Of a stretch of 64,000 bases of DNA, positions 9,153 to 19,881 are shown piece by piece (position 1 is the first letter of the stretch; the number at the start of each line of letters is the position of its first letter). Both the position numbers and the translations under genes were made by a program. This DNA is from a virus, in the IMG/VR virus record IMGVR_UViG_3300020172_002676, positions 1 through 64,000 of that record; one strand, 5' to 3'. Under the pieces are notes generated by a model. The model did no database searches. It was not told the DNA's origin and saw only the letters and a program-made list of their open reading frames with translations.

Positions 9153-10262
9153 TTAGTTCTTTTTTTTCACGTCAAAAAATCCGTATCCGTAATTTATCAT
9201 ATCACCTAAATTATCAACTTCACCCAATCTTTGAATTCTTTCGTACGCTGAGTTCTTACCTCTTTCAACAAAAACATTGGTCTGTACCTGTGGTTGGTCA
9301 ATAACCTTGATTAAAACCTCTTCTTTTGTTATAGGGTGTTGACTTAAATTTGTCTCTGTAAATCCTGAAGATTGTTCAAAAAATATTGTTGCCCCCTCTA
9401 CATAATCATAGTAATTAATATTTGTTATTGTATAGGCAGTATAAACATCGTTCATATCTGTAATTGTTCCCCATATCTGACCATTCTTAATTACAACAGC
9501 ACCAACAACATATTTTACTGAACCATATAACGCCAATTCAGTAATTCTTGATTTTGTAATTCCTGATATTGTGAAAGGTACCGTTGTAAAATTATTTGAT
9601 GTTTGTGCGGATACTTCATTTATTGCATCACCCGAAAATATGTAATCATAACTAACTGGTGTATTTAACCAATTACCCCCCGCAGGAATGAAAAACGCCT
9701 CACCATTAGGGTTACTTGCCACAACATCTGTATAAGGTGTTGTAATGGTCTTAGAAACCCTTGTAATTCCCCAAGGATTTGTTTGTTCCATTGTAATTGT
9801 ATATTGTCTATTTGCGGTAGGATATGTATGGTTTAAGGTATTTGGAGCATAAGTTGTAATTGTTTGTTTTACTGAACCATCACCCCAATCCACTCTATAC
9901 GCAGATAAATCCAAAAACTTTTGAAACTCATCCGATGTATTATAAATGTTATAAACATACGGACTTGCCGTTGTTGATGAAAATATAAAATTGGCAACAA
10001 CATCTTTTTGTAATATTGCGCCATCAAATGGTGAAAAATATCCAACATCAATTGCGGTTTGTCTAAGTAAAATCGGTATCGTTAAATCTGTCAATAATGA
10101 AGTACCGTTAGTCCCTCCACTCAATATTTGGGTCATAGCAGAATAAACACCAACAGTTTCTCCCGTATAACTTGAATCTACATTCTCACCCTTAAGGTTT
10201 ACCGTAAACAAATCTCCCTTAATTGTTTCAGGGGATATAACTATATTATAAAAATCTTCCAT
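9153..10262 (-). CDS. Virion protein with PKD-like domain
   Basis: 369 aa. Residues about 118-170 look like a PKD (polycystic kidney disease) beta-sandwich: VDWGDGSVKQ gives the W-GDG signature, followed by LNHTYPTANRQYTITM, which matches the HxYxxxGxYxVTL strand. PKD domains occur in surface and adhesion proteins of Bacteroidota and in phage tail proteins. The rest is unrecognised. It starts 2 bp after the stop of the upstream 272-aa gene and is therefore part of the same transcript. Baseplate or fibre-connector function is inferred from context. Confidence 0.6.
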   Translation of the reverse strand: MEDFYNIVISPETIKGDLFTVNLKGENVDSSYTGETVGVYSAMTQILSGGTNGTSLLTDLTIPILLRQTAIDVGYFSPFDGAILQKDVVANFIFSSTTASPYVYNIYNTSDEFQKFLDLSAYRVDWGDGSVKQTITTYAPNTLNHTYPTANRQYTITMEQTNPWGITRVSKTITTPYTDVVASNPNGEAFFIPAGGNWLNTPVSYDYIFSGDAINEVSAQTSNNFTTVPFTISGITKSRITELALYGSVKYVVGAVVIKNGQIWGTITDMNDVYTAYTITNINYYDYVEGATIFFEQSSGFTETNLSQHPITKEEVLIKVIDQPQVQTNVFVERGKNSAYERIQRLGEVDNLGDMINYGYGFFDVKKKN

Positions 10263-10264
10263 CG

Positions 10265-11083
10265 TTAAGGATTAACATATTCGTACCATTTTATGGGCAC
10301 CACAGCCCCAGCTCTTTGACCAAACGCATTATAAATGGGTTGATTTTGATTCATATTAAACACCTGATAATCATGTTTCTCATAATCTAACTTAACCCTA
10401 TAATAGAAATATTGTGTACTATCAAAAGAATATTTATTACCTGAAATAGATGATTGTGGCATGTTCATCATCTTAGTAAAATAACCACGTTTCGCATCGT
10501 AAAACTTTGCCGTCATAAAAAATGTACTAATATCCAAGAAGTTTCTTTTCTTTAACCAATAAATAAAAAACCCTTCTTTATCACCAACATAATCCAATAC
10601 AAAGTATGGTTTCTTAATAGTTACAGGAGTTCTTTGCATCACAGCATCCATTTTCAATCCCTGTTGTGTTGGAATAATTATTGTTATATAATTTGTTTGT
10701 CGTTTTTCATCAACATTATCATATAGGTCTAATTTAAAAAAAGAATTTGTAAAATTATTTGTGTAATAATAAATCTCTTGTGTTGTAAATCCTTCCATTT
10801 GATAGTTAGATTTCCAATTTGCGGCATTATTTAATGAACCTCCAGAATAAAAATTAAATTCATATTGTATATCAGTTGGATTTGTTATTCCTGTTAATGG
10901 GGCATGTGCAAATCTTGTAACTTCAAAATCCCTTCCAACCCCAATAACTTGTGTTATTATATCTTGTTCATACTCATCAATACTTTGGTCTAAACCTAAA
11001 TAATCCCAAGTAAGTTGTATTGGTATTGTAAGTTCTCGGTCGGTAGTTCCTCCCTTCACTATTTGTATTTTATTCACATCCAT
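10265..11083 (-). CDS. Baseplate-region structural protein, unknown
   Basis: 272 aa, not recognised. The ATG at 11081-11083 (MDVNKIQ) is preferred. A TTG one codon earlier could also start. The first 14 bases overlap the end of the 569-aa gene, suggesting translational coupling. The protein is rich in Tyr, Phe and Asn, with alternating beta-type patterns, and has no membrane segment. It ends two bases before the PKD protein. No family assignment is possible by eye. Confidence 0.5.
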   Translation of the reverse strand: MDVNKIQIVKGGTTDRELTIPIQLTWDYLGLDQSIDEYEQDIITQVIGVGRDFEVTRFAHAPLTGITNPTDIQYEFNFYSGGSLNNAANWKSNYQMEGFTTQEIYYYTNNFTNSFFKLDLYDNVDEKRQTNYITIIIPTQQGLKMDAVMQRTPVTIKKPYFVLDYVGDKEGFFIYWLKKRNFLDISTFFMTAKFYDAKRGYFTKMMNMPQSSISGNKYSFDSTQYFYYRVKLDYEKHDYQVFNMNQNQPIYNAFGQRAGAVVPIKWYEYVNP

Positions 11084-12779
11084 CAATCAAAGGTTTTATT
11101 GAATATTTAACACCAAGAGTGTTATAGTTTATTCCTTCAGGTATCAATCTAAATTGAACTTCCTTAAAAGGATATTGGGCACTATTAATGAATGGATAAT
11201 CAACTCCTCTATCAAGATTGTCCTTGAACCCATAAGTATATATGTCTCTCCATCTGAATTGTTGGTCAGAATTTGAATAAAACGAATAACTTGGGACTTG
11301 ACCTATAAACGCAATATCACCAGTTTCAACATAATCAGAAAAAACTCTAATTGTCATTGGTGTATGTGGTTGATAATAATATCCTGAAGCGTTAGTTGGT
11401 GAAGTATTTGTTGTATGAAATATATTTTGATTATATTTCAATTTTTGATAGTATGGTGATACCACTCTTTCTAATTGTTCATAATCATTCCATTCACAAA
11501 AATCTCCATCTATCGTATCTCCTGACATTAAATTTTGGTTATAATAAAAAATATAATCCGTATTTCCTTGCTTTATGGTATAGTTGGATGTTTGTATCTT
11601 TGTGTTTGATTCTGTTTGAGTATCATCCCACCAAGAACTAATAGGTTTTGTTAAATTAAACTCCCACCCTTGTTTTAATCCAATACCATTATTTGGATTA
11701 TTAAAATATCCAGTATAACCTTTATTTATTATTGTTAAAAACAATTCACTAACAGGTCTTTTCTGATTATCAATCATCCCAACTAAATCTAAGTCATAAT
11801 TTACAGTAATATTATAAGAATTACTACTTGTTTTTTGAGAAACTCTTGTAAGATTATTTGGTGTTATTGAACTATATTCTAATTTTCTTTCCTCGTTAAA
11901 AATGTTTTTTTCAAATGCATTTTTTGTCATAATACAATCTTCAACATTTGTTAGAATTTTATGTTCTCTAACATAATATTTTGATTTTGTTTCCAATAAA
12001 TTATCAGGGTTAATAATTCGTTTAAAGGTACCCGTCCTATTATTCGCAAAAACATAATTTGCAGAAGTTCCAGTATAACCAACATTAAATAAATTAAAGA
12101 CATAAACATCACCACCTAAAGTGTCATTACCCAAAGAATAAACAGGAAATAATCTTGTGTTGTTATATGCAAACCCTGATGATAATTCAACATATTCTCC
12201 AACAGATAAACCGTGTGGTGCAACACATTGAAATGATATTATACCACTACCATTTTGAGTTGAATTTTTAATTGAAAATGGTATCCCTTCGGATGCTATC
12301 CAATTATGACTAGTGTTATTTAACGAATACGATAATATCTTATCATAATTATTTTTATAAGGATAACTAATATAATAGGTCCAATTGTAAGTATAAGCAC
12401 TTATTGCCTTATATTTTAAGTGTTGGTCACTCATATCAGGTCTATAAAAATCAAACTCATAATATTGTGGAAATCCGACCCAAGTATTATTTGACATTGA
12501 AATTATTGGGTCAACATAATATAACGTGTTTCTAAATGGAACATAATCTGTTGTACCTGTATATGTGTTAGCATATAAATAATTAATTTTAAATGTTGGT
12601 CTGAACACAGTACTCGCCTGTCTCTCGTCATCATAAACTTGAGCTAAACTAATTGTAGCACTCCTATCGTACTCCGTAATTTGTTGACTTTGTTGGTCTA
12701 ACGATATTGTAATATCTTGGTCAACGGATGGTGCCGACTTGTATTCTAAACTACTTGGTATGATTGTATACTTATTCAC
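11070..12779 (-). CDS. Baseplate-region structural protein, unknown (GTG start)
   Basis: 569 aa, not recognised. The start codon is GTG at 12777-12779 (M/V-NKYTIIPSSLEY), overlapping the last 8 bases of the upstream 1723-aa gene (GTGAATAA). This tight overlap supports the non-ATG start. The protein is unusually rich in Tyr and Asn and lacks obvious helices, which suggests a beta-structured virion protein. It lies downstream of the gene in the gp7 position, so a baseplate wedge or periphery role is likely but unproven. Confidence 0.5.
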   Translation of the reverse strand: MNKYTIIPSSLEYKSAPSVDQDITISLDQQSQQITEYDRSATISLAQVYDDERQASTVFRPTFKINYLYANTYTGTTDYVPFRNTLYYVDPIISMSNNTWVGFPQYYEFDFYRPDMSDQHLKYKAISAYTYNWTYYISYPYKNNYDKILSYSLNNTSHNWIASEGIPFSIKNSTQNGSGIISFQCVAPHGLSVGEYVELSSGFAYNNTRLFPVYSLGNDTLGGDVYVFNLFNVGYTGTSANYVFANNRTGTFKRIINPDNLLETKSKYYVREHKILTNVEDCIMTKNAFEKNIFNEERKLEYSSITPNNLTRVSQKTSSNSYNITVNYDLDLVGMIDNQKRPVSELFLTIINKGYTGYFNNPNNGIGLKQGWEFNLTKPISSWWDDTQTESNTKIQTSNYTIKQGNTDYIFYYNQNLMSGDTIDGDFCEWNDYEQLERVVSPYYQKLKYNQNIFHTTNTSPTNASGYYYQPHTPMTIRVFSDYVETGDIAFIGQVPSYSFYSNSDQQFRWRDIYTYGFKDNLDRGVDYPFINSAQYPFKEVQFRLIPEGINYNTLGVKYSIKPLIDGCE

Positions 12780-15700
12780 TTATTGAGTATTTTGTTTTGA
12801 ATTTATCTAAGGCACTTGCCCCCTTAACTGTACCGAAATAAAAATGGAACGGTGCTCCTACCATAAATTTTGATGGTGATTTTCCAATCGCACTAATGTA
12901 ATCACCATTTACATCCACATTAAAAATATACCCTCTAGCAATTAAATCATTTTCCATAGTTGGAGAATAAACATCAGGTGTAAAATAACTTGGGGTTTTA
13001 TCGTAAATCCTATCTAATGATTGATATGGTCTATTTTGAACAATGTCTGAACCACCTGTCGCCCAATTATTATCTTGAGTTCCAAAAATCGTACTATTTG
13101 TGGACTTTAAACTCCATTGATAAAATGGTACAACTTGTGATTTTATCCCATAGGGATATGGATACAGTTTGTTATTATTATTAACATTTCTAAAATCAAT
13201 TCTTCCTGGTGTTAAATAATCTTTAGTTTGTAAATTTTCTGTTGTTGATGAATACCACACAGCAATTGTTGGATTTTCAGGAGTTCCTATTATTTGAGCG
13301 GAAGTACCACTATAATATTCCGATGAAAATCCAATATTTCCAATTTCTGAATTTATTGACATTAACTGAGCCAAATCCGCGTCAACTCTTTTTCTAGCAT
13401 ATATATCAAAAAATCCACCACCACCTTTTGGTCCTCTTGAAAATAATTGTTGGATACTATTATCACCCAAACTAAGTATTTTTTGTAAAAAATTCTCATC
13501 GGTTATTCTTGATATAACAAAGAAATTAATAAGGTCGGAGGTATCACTATAACTTGTAGGGTTTAAATTTGGCATTATATATCCATTAGTTGAGGGGTCA
13601 AAAGTTATTTCACTATAGAAAGAATCTTTGATTCCCAAATTAATAATTGTTGTTGGAAACAATAAATTCCTATTGTTTACCGCCCCATCATCGGTTGCTT
13701 GTCTTCCAACGAATTTTTTAGTATCAACACTATACGGACTACTTCTATAATAAAAATTACTAGTTGGTTTATCAAAATAAATTACATCTGATTGATATTC
13801 GGATTGTGGTATATTTTGTTCATCATAAATTGTATTAACCTGAATTGGAAATGCATATAACGTCCCATTTATCCAATTATTAGTAAAAGATTGCGATAAC
13901 ACACCTCTACATAACCCATAAAAAAATCTAAATCTATATGTCCACTCCGAAAAGTTTTTTAAATCAGTTACCAAATCTGTTAATGGTTCATTCATAAAAA
14001 CATAACAACCCGCCTCAACATTATCGGAAGCATTACATCCAGGGTTAACCTCAAAACTATCCCCAAATCCTTGATAACAAGATAATCCAACCATACTTGT
14101 ACAGTTAAAAGTTCGTAAAGCATTATTTGATGCTGGTAATCCTGCGATATCCGCAGTAACAACTGATGCTCCAGTACTAGCACCTTCAACCCTCGCGTTA
14201 ACACCATCTTCACCGATTAAATATGTTTGAAATCCAAGATTTTGTTGTAGTAACGGTTGAGATGCCGCCCCTTCTTGTAAAAAATCTGATGATGGTAATC
14301 TATCTGTTCTCATAACATTAAGAGTACTATCATTAATTGTCATAGCAGTAAGAGGATTAAAAGGCGTAATTGGGTTGAGGTAAAGATAATTTAACGGAAA
14401 CACCTCAGAAATATATTTAGAATATCCTTTTAGTGTGTTATTTGTATCAGGCTGTAAAAAACCTCCCTTTTCATTTGGCGTAAGGTCAAAATCAATATAA
14501 ACACCAGCACCTGACACATCTTCTGATGAATCGTATTTAGCATTAGATTGTAATGGGTCATAAGTTTGATTATTAGATTTTGAAACTAAAACATTTACAC
14601 CTCCTAATTGGTTTGGTGGACTTCCAAAAAATGTGGGGCTAGGATTCACATTAATATCAAACTTACCATAATATCTAACTTGGTTAGTTGTGAATGATGA
14701 AAATTCTAATCCATCAATAGATGAACTAGTAACACCAGGTCTAAAAAAATGTGATGGTGTAAAAATAGAAGGTTGTCCTAATTGAAAATTTTGTACTGAT
14801 ATTCCACCATTTGGTAATGGTTGAATTGGTGTATTGATTCTTGTTTTTGCAGTAACTCTCACCTCATTGTTATCTGTAGACCCAAATAACTTACCAACAC
14901 CATATTCATTAATATATAATGGTGAATATGGGTCAACACCTCTTTGTAATATTGTAACATATTGTTCTTGGAATCCATCAAAATAATCACCATACCGAAA
15001 AGTCAATCCGAATGAATTCTCTTTATCTGGAGTGGCATCCGTATCTGTAAAATTTATACTAACATTCACATCACTATTTAATATTGATGGAAAACTTTGA
15101 GGGTCAGAACTAGGGTTATCAATAGAATTAAAAATCTTAAAATACTCTGTAATTGTTAATGCCGTTACTACTTGAAAATATTCAATATCTGAAGGATATA
15201 TGCTTCTTTGGCATGTTGCACCAACACTTACTAAAGTATAATCAGTATCACCATCTAATGTAGAAATATCAATACAGTCAGTATCTACAATATTAACAAT
15301 TAAGGGAGTTGTGGTAGGTTTTGTTATTGTTTTTTGTTCTCCAAAACAAGTGGTGTATGTAAAAGTGGTGGTTTCAGTAATTCTAACAGTTAAACTATCA
15401 ACACATTGTGCCTCTCCATCACCAACAGAACCACTACCTAAATCATATATAACACTTGATTGTGTCGTCTGTCCAAGAGGACTGGCATAGTTAACGGTTA
15501 TATTACCTTTTTTTGGTATTAAAGCAGTACCTCGTATTCCTTTAACAACACCACTTAACTTAGTTTGTCCTGTCCATAAATAATTAATATCTTTACTATT
15601 TTGAGGGTTAACAAATGTTAATAATTGTCCCGCATCATATTTTTCACCATAAACAATCGTTAACGTATTATCCGTATGAACTTTACTACCAGTAACATCT

Positions 15701-17943
15701 CCGTTAGATGGTGTATCAAAAGTAACATTAATTTGATTAACCCCATCAAAATATTTCTTACGAGTATTAAACACATTAATTCTTTCACCCAACGGAAGTT
15801 GTGTTGAATAACACATAAGCTTGTCATAGTCAGCATCTATTCCATACCTATTAGATTTAGTTGATTTAAATGTATCGTCTTTATCTATTGGTGAATTTCT
15901 GGTTCCAATTGCCTCACTAACCGCAAGACTCGTAACTGACTTTCGGGTGTCATCATTTAATATTGTGTATGTGCCGTTAGCCAAATAAGCATTAGATAGT
16001 ATTTTTTCATAATATAAACCACTATTACTAAATTGTGTTAGTGTAGAACTTGGAGGTGATGATACTGTGTTTTGTTGCATACTTTCAGGTATACAATCAC
16101 ACGCCTGACAATCAGGATAAGTCATCATTGATAGTTTAAATCTTGCAAATTTATAACTAACAATTTTTCTAAAATTAATAAGTAAAAATAATGCCCCTAA
16201 AGTATATAATACCGCTTGAGCAGCAAATCCAAAAATCATTCCTGCCGTTGCCCCAAACGCCGCAGTACCCGCAATAGCCCCAATAAATAAAGACCAATAG
16301 TTAAATGCGTTATACCCAAAAAGACCTATTAAATAAATAAGAAGAAGTACCGCAAAATTATTCCATAAGAATGCAACAAGATGATAAACAATTAGTAATA
16401 TAGGTCCAACTATTGATAATATTTGAAACAGAATTGAGAACAAAAAGAATAACCAATCAAAGTTTCTTACACCTTCGTTTACAGGAAATTTATTTACACC
16501 ACTGGCACACGAATTATCACCAATTTCTTTTATACCTATAAACTGACCTTTACCACCCTTTTTATATTCATCAATTAATGATGCAACAGTATAAACTTTA
16601 TTAAAATTAAACTCATAAAATGTGTCTTCACAATTTATAACTTCATTTAACCTATTATAATATTGAGTCGTAATAGTAAACCCGCTCGTATACCCACTCC
16701 AATCCAACCCAAAATAATATGAACTACCAATTTTATCCCCATCATATTCTTTAACATTTGGTACTAAATAATAGGCACGTCTAACTTGTTCTGTCAATGA
16801 TGCTGGTTGTTGCCATTTAATTTTAAATCTGTATTTTCCCTTGGTTGGAATACCAATTGTAGGGTCATTAGATAATACTTTTTCACCAAATTCGTTAGTA
16901 ATGAAATAATCCAAATTCATTGGTAATTCTGTTAACCACGTTCCATCACCATCAATTACATTACCCGATTGTTCCATTTGGTATACTTCTAAGACAGGAT
17001 TTCCATCACTATCTTGGTCTATAGTTTGTCTTATGGCAAGAATTTGTCCTGGTCCTGAAATTAATTCACATAAATTACCCAAATTATCATCAGGTTTACC
17101 ACCAAACTCAATCCCAAAAAACTCAGACACTGGTGTTATCCTCATTTCATCAGGACTACTAAACATTGACCCCATAAAAACAGAGGTTGGTTGTATATTA
17201 ATATTGGCATTATCTCTTAAATCAAAATCAATTCTATTGATAGAAACATCACAAATATCTTGTTCACCCCATAGAGGTGAGATTTCTAACGCTTTGGTTA
17301 GTGTAATAATTTGAGGTAATGAATTTAAATCCGTTGAGGTTTTAAACCTGTTACCCGCAACTTGACCTTCAGTGGCCAAACCCATTCTAATTAAATCTTG
17401 AGGTGTTAAAGAAAATTCTCCGATGTCGGATAAATCAACATCCATGACTAATGTTTGGTATCCCAAAGGAACACCCATTATCATATAATCACCACTTTCA
17501 TTTGTTTTTGCAGTAAACTTATAGTACTTGTCGTAGATTTCAATTGCAGTTGTCCCAGTTAAAACATCTAATCTTGTGGGTAATGTACCTGTCGCTGCGT
17601 GAGTAGAATATGATTTCTCATAAGGTAATAAATTATAACGATACCCATCTTCATTCTTATCTGATAGAGATTTGTAGGGATATATACTTGTTATTAAAGG
17701 ATTTGATTCATCAACACTATCTATCGGTATGAACACAGCAACCCTAGCATTCGGTAATCCAAAACCATTATTTGCGGTAACTCTACCAACAACAACACCA
17801 TAGTCAGAACAACTTCTTGTGTAAATGTCCGCCTGTTGGATTTTTAAAGATAAAATCTCCAAAAACTCAAACTCTTGGTCTAGTTGTACATCAATTGATT
17901 TGTTAATCCCTAACTCAGTCCTTATTCTATATGATTGACCCAT
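12772..17943 (-). CDS. Giant baseplate-position protein with carboxypeptidase-regulatory-like domain and membrane segments
   Basis: 1723 aa, immediately downstream of the gp6-like wedge gene, the place held by gp7 in T4. Residues about 48-170 resemble a carboxypeptidase regulatory-like beta-sandwich: VVVGRVTANNGFGLPNARV followed by KTNESGDYMIMGVPLG. Such domains are very common in Bacteroidota outer-surface proteins. Residues about 491-604 contain four or five strongly hydrophobic stretches (for example LLIVYHLVAFLW, AVLLLIYLIGLFG and a Gly/Ala-rich GAIAGTAAFGATAG), ending in basic residues and a Cys-rich CQACDC motif. The remaining 1100 residues are beta-rich and unrecognised. Membrane segments are not expected in a T4 gp7 homologue. 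A DNA-ejection channel or membrane-docking role is speculation. Confidence 0.6.
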   Translation of the reverse strand: MGQSYRIRTELGINKSIDVQLDQEFEFLEILSLKIQQADIYTRSCSDYGVVVGRVTANNGFGLPNARVAVFIPIDSVDESNPLITSIYPYKSLSDKNEDGYRYNLLPYEKSYSTHAATGTLPTRLDVLTGTTAIEIYDKYYKFTAKTNESGDYMIMGVPLGYQTLVMDVDLSDIGEFSLTPQDLIRMGLATEGQVAGNRFKTSTDLNSLPQIITLTKALEISPLWGEQDICDVSINRIDFDLRDNANINIQPTSVFMGSMFSSPDEMRITPVSEFFGIEFGGKPDDNLGNLCELISGPGQILAIRQTIDQDSDGNPVLEVYQMEQSGNVIDGDGTWLTELPMNLDYFITNEFGEKVLSNDPTIGIPTKGKYRFKIKWQQPASLTEQVRRAYYLVPNVKEYDGDKIGSSYYFGLDWSGYTSGFTITTQYYNRLNEVINCEDTFYEFNFNKVYTVASLIDEYKKGGKGQFIGIKEIGDNSCASGVNKFPVNEGVRNFDWLFFLFSILFQILSIVGPILLIVYHLVAFLWNNFAVLLLIYLIGLFGYNAFNYWSLFIGAIAGTAAFGATAGMIFGFAAQAVLYTLGALFLLINFRKIVSYKFARFKLSMMTYPDCQACDCIPESMQQNTVSSPPSSTLTQFSNSGLYYEKILSNAYLANGTYTILNDDTRKSVTSLAVSEAIGTRNSPIDKDDTFKSTKSNRYGIDADYDKLMCYSTQLPLGERINVFNTRKKYFDGVNQINVTFDTPSNGDVTGSKVHTDNTLTIVYGEKYDAGQLLTFVNPQNSKDINYLWTGQTKLSGVVKGIRGTALIPKKGNITVNYASPLGQTTQSSVIYDLGSGSVGDGEAQCVDSLTVRITETTTFTYTTCFGEQKTITKPTTTPLIVNIVDTDCIDISTLDGDTDYTLVSVGATCQRSIYPSDIEYFQVVTALTITEYFKIFNSIDNPSSDPQSFPSILNSDVNVSINFTDTDATPDKENSFGLTFRYGDYFDGFQEQYVTILQRGVDPYSPLYINEYGVGKLFGSTDNNEVRVTAKTRINTPIQPLPNGGISVQNFQLGQPSIFTPSHFFRPGVTSSSIDGLEFSSFTTNQVRYYGKFDINVNPSPTFFGSPPNQLGGVNVLVSKSNNQTYDPLQSNAKYDSSEDVSGAGVYIDFDLTPNEKGGFLQPDTNNTLKGYSKYISEVFPLNYLYLNPITPFNPLTAMTINDSTLNVMRTDRLPSSDFLQEGAASQPLLQQNLGFQTYLIGEDGVNARVEGASTGASVVTADIAGLPASNNALRTFNCTSMVGLSCYQGFGDSFEVNPGCNASDNVEAGCYVFMNEPLTDLVTDLKNFSEWTYRFRFFYGLCRGVLSQSFTNNWINGTLYAFPIQVNTIYDEQNIPQSEYQSDVIYFDKPTSNFYYRSSPYSVDTKKFVGRQATDDGAVNNRNLLFPTTIINLGIKDSFYSEITFDPSTNGYIMPNLNPTSYSDTSDLINFFVISRITDENFLQKILSLGDNSIQQLFSRGPKGGGGFFDIYARKRVDADLAQLMSINSEIGNIGFSSEYYSGTSAQIIGTPENPTIAVWYSSTTENLQTKDYLTPGRIDFRNVNNNNKLYPYPYGIKSQVVPFYQWSLKSTNSTIFGTQDNNWATGGSDIVQNRPYQSLDRIYDKTPSYFTPDVYSPTMENDLIARGYIFNVDVNGDYISAIGKSPSKFMVGAPFHFYFGTVKGASALDKFKTKYSISE

Positions 17944-17959
17944 TAATTTCCTTTAGTTA

Positions 17960-17966
17960 ATAAATA
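17960..17966 (-). promoter_or_regulatory. TATTTAT element (candidate phage promoter)
   Basis: Coding strand AAACTATTTATTAAC, ending 16 bp before the ATG of the 1723-aa gene in a 94-bp gap after the gp6-like gene. Between it and the ATG is AGGAAA, one of the few weak ribosome-binding-like sequences in the window. Confidence 0.45.
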
Positions 17967-18037
17967 GTTTATGCGTAATTTTTAAAGTTAAAAGCATACA
18001 ACTAAATGATAATCTAATTAAAAAATAAATAAACTTG

Positions 18038-19876
18038 TTATGTGAAAGTAATAGATTGGAAATTTTTAACTGAAACTCTGATGTCTTTACCAGGATATCT
18101 GATTTGATAAACTTGTGATGGTTGTGCAAATATTGTATCATCAACAGGTCCAATAAGTTTTGTTTCAGGGTTGGAATATTCCATTGATGTTTCCGCTGAT
18201 GAGTATTGTCCACCAACCTGATTATAAACATCTAAACCTGATACCGTTAACACACCATTTGTATTTTGAATTAAACTTCTAATCTCTGAAAGATATATGT
18301 TTTGCCCTAATTGTCTTATTTGTGGATTTAAGTATGTAGATATTTTATCAATAACACTTGAAATAACCTGCCCTGAATTTTGAGCAGAATCTAACACAAT
18401 AGATACATCCATACTCAAATCAATAACTTCTGCTGTGAATATTGAAATATAATCATTCATCATCCTATAGTTAGATAAATAATTTGCAATATTTTGTCTT
18501 AAAGTATTTGAAACAAGATTAGTTAACTTACCTGAAGTATCGTAAGATAATATTTGAATTAATATTTTATTATCGTTTTCTGTGATTGAAACTTTTGCTG
18601 GTGCACCAAATTGTGCTGGCATATTTCTTATTAAAGATTCATAATCTTGAACTGTTACCGCTCTTTTTTGTGCCGCAAAATTAAATGACACATAATTTCT
18701 AATTTCTTCTAATGAAGGAATTCCTGCCCCACCAACAGCAGCAACTGTATTAACACATCTTAAAGAATTAACTACTGATGAGTTAGTTGTTTCAGATGGA
18801 CCATTAACATAAAATGAAACAGTACCAATTTGGTTGATTACATTTGTACCTAAATTTGTTGCCAAACCACCACCAACTCTATATTGAATAAATAATGTTG
18901 TGTTTGGTGCCAATGTTGACCCTAATGAAAAGTTATTTGAATATTTTTGTAATTCTAATGTTGTCCCTAAAGTGGTGAATTGATTCAATTGGTCTTGAGC
19001 GGTATTTGTACCACCACCAAATGTCATCTTCTTAAATCCTTCAGGTGTATATTCAGTAATGAATCTACTTTGTGTTTGAATATATTTACCAACTTTAATA
19101 CCAGGTTGGTCTGAAACTTTTGTTGGGTCTTCAATAAAAACCCTATCTTCGGCTAAAGCATCAACTTCATACCATCTATTATCTAAACCTAAAAACTCTG
19201 CAGTTGTTGGAGTATTGGTATATTCTGTACCATTTTTTAATAATACACTTGTAATACCTAACACATTCTTTTCAGGTAAAAATAATTCAAAGAATGGCTT
19301 AACATCATTCGCACCAATAACTCTTTTGAATACCTTTGTAATACCATTAACAACAACTTCTCTTTTTGTAATTGTATAATTGATTAGAACATTGTTAGCG
19401 TTAAAGTTTGGAATCTTTAATCTATTCGGGAAACCTTGAGCGTTGTATGGTGAAGCAAAATCAATATCATAAACATTTTCAAAAACAATACCCGCACCAA
19501 CCACTTGTGAACCTCTTTGTAATGTTCCAAGATATCTTTCATCTTCCTTATCACCAAACGCAGGAACCGTGATTGAAAAATCAACCAACGAAACCGATGG
19601 TCTTTGTCCTGGTAATTTTAACCCATAAGTTCTTGCAATGTTATAAATTGACGACCTTTGTTGTGCATATTGTAATACGGTTTCCTGTATACTTCTGTCA
19701 ATATTATAATTTAAATTATCTGCAACCGCAGCGTTTAAATCAAGAAACACAGAGAATACTGATGCGTCATTAAAATCCTGAATTAACTCAGGATAGTAAG
19801 TCCTTACATAATTTAATAATTCAGTTCTTATTCCCTGAAAATCCCTTACGGTATACGATATTTTATTATTTGCCAT
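18038..19876 (-). CDS. Baseplate wedge protein, gp6-like (Baseplate J family)
   Basis: 612 aa, close to T4 gp6 (660 aa). The N-terminus (SYTVRDFQGIRTELLNYVR, then DFNDASVFSVFLDLNAAVADNLNY) matches the start of gp6/J-type wedge proteins, which anchor to the baseplate inner ring. Around residues 405-420, AVTVQDYESLIRNMP is the characteristic J-like motif before the ferredoxin-like domain. gp6-type proteins form the ring of the wedge that triggers sheath contraction. It starts 5 bp after the gp25-like gene, the conserved gp25-gp6 pairing, so the assignment is secure. Confidence 0.9.
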   Translation of the reverse strand: MANNKISYTVRDFQGIRTELLNYVRTYYPELIQDFNDASVFSVFLDLNAAVADNLNYNIDRSIQETVLQYAQQRSSIYNIARTYGLKLPGQRPSVSLVDFSITVPAFGDKEDERYLGTLQRGSQVVGAGIVFENVYDIDFASPYNAQGFPNRLKIPNFNANNVLINYTITKREVVVNGITKVFKRVIGANDVKPFFELFLPEKNVLGITSVLLKNGTEYTNTPTTAEFLGLDNRWYEVDALAEDRVFIEDPTKVSDQPGIKVGKYIQTQSRFITEYTPEGFKKMTFGGGTNTAQDQLNQFTTLGTTLELQKYSNNFSLGSTLAPNTTLFIQYRVGGGLATNLGTNVINQIGTVSFYVNGPSETTNSSVVNSLRCVNTVAAVGGAGIPSLEEIRNYVSFNFAAQKRAVTVQDYESLIRNMPAQFGAPAKVSITENDNKILIQILSYDTSGKLTNLVSNTLRQNIANYLSNYRMMNDYISIFTAEVIDLSMDVSIVLDSAQNSGQVISSVIDKISTYLNPQIRQLGQNIYLSEIRSLIQNTNGVLTVSGLDVYNQVGGQYSSAETSMEYSNPETKLIGPVDDTIFAQPSQVYQIRYPGKDIRVSVKNFQSITFT

Positions 19877-19881
19877 TTCTA

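Noticed and set aside
17953-18231. 92-aa minus-strand frame after the gp6-like gene
   Set aside because: It runs mostly within the gp6-like coding region in another frame, and its composition is not protein-like.
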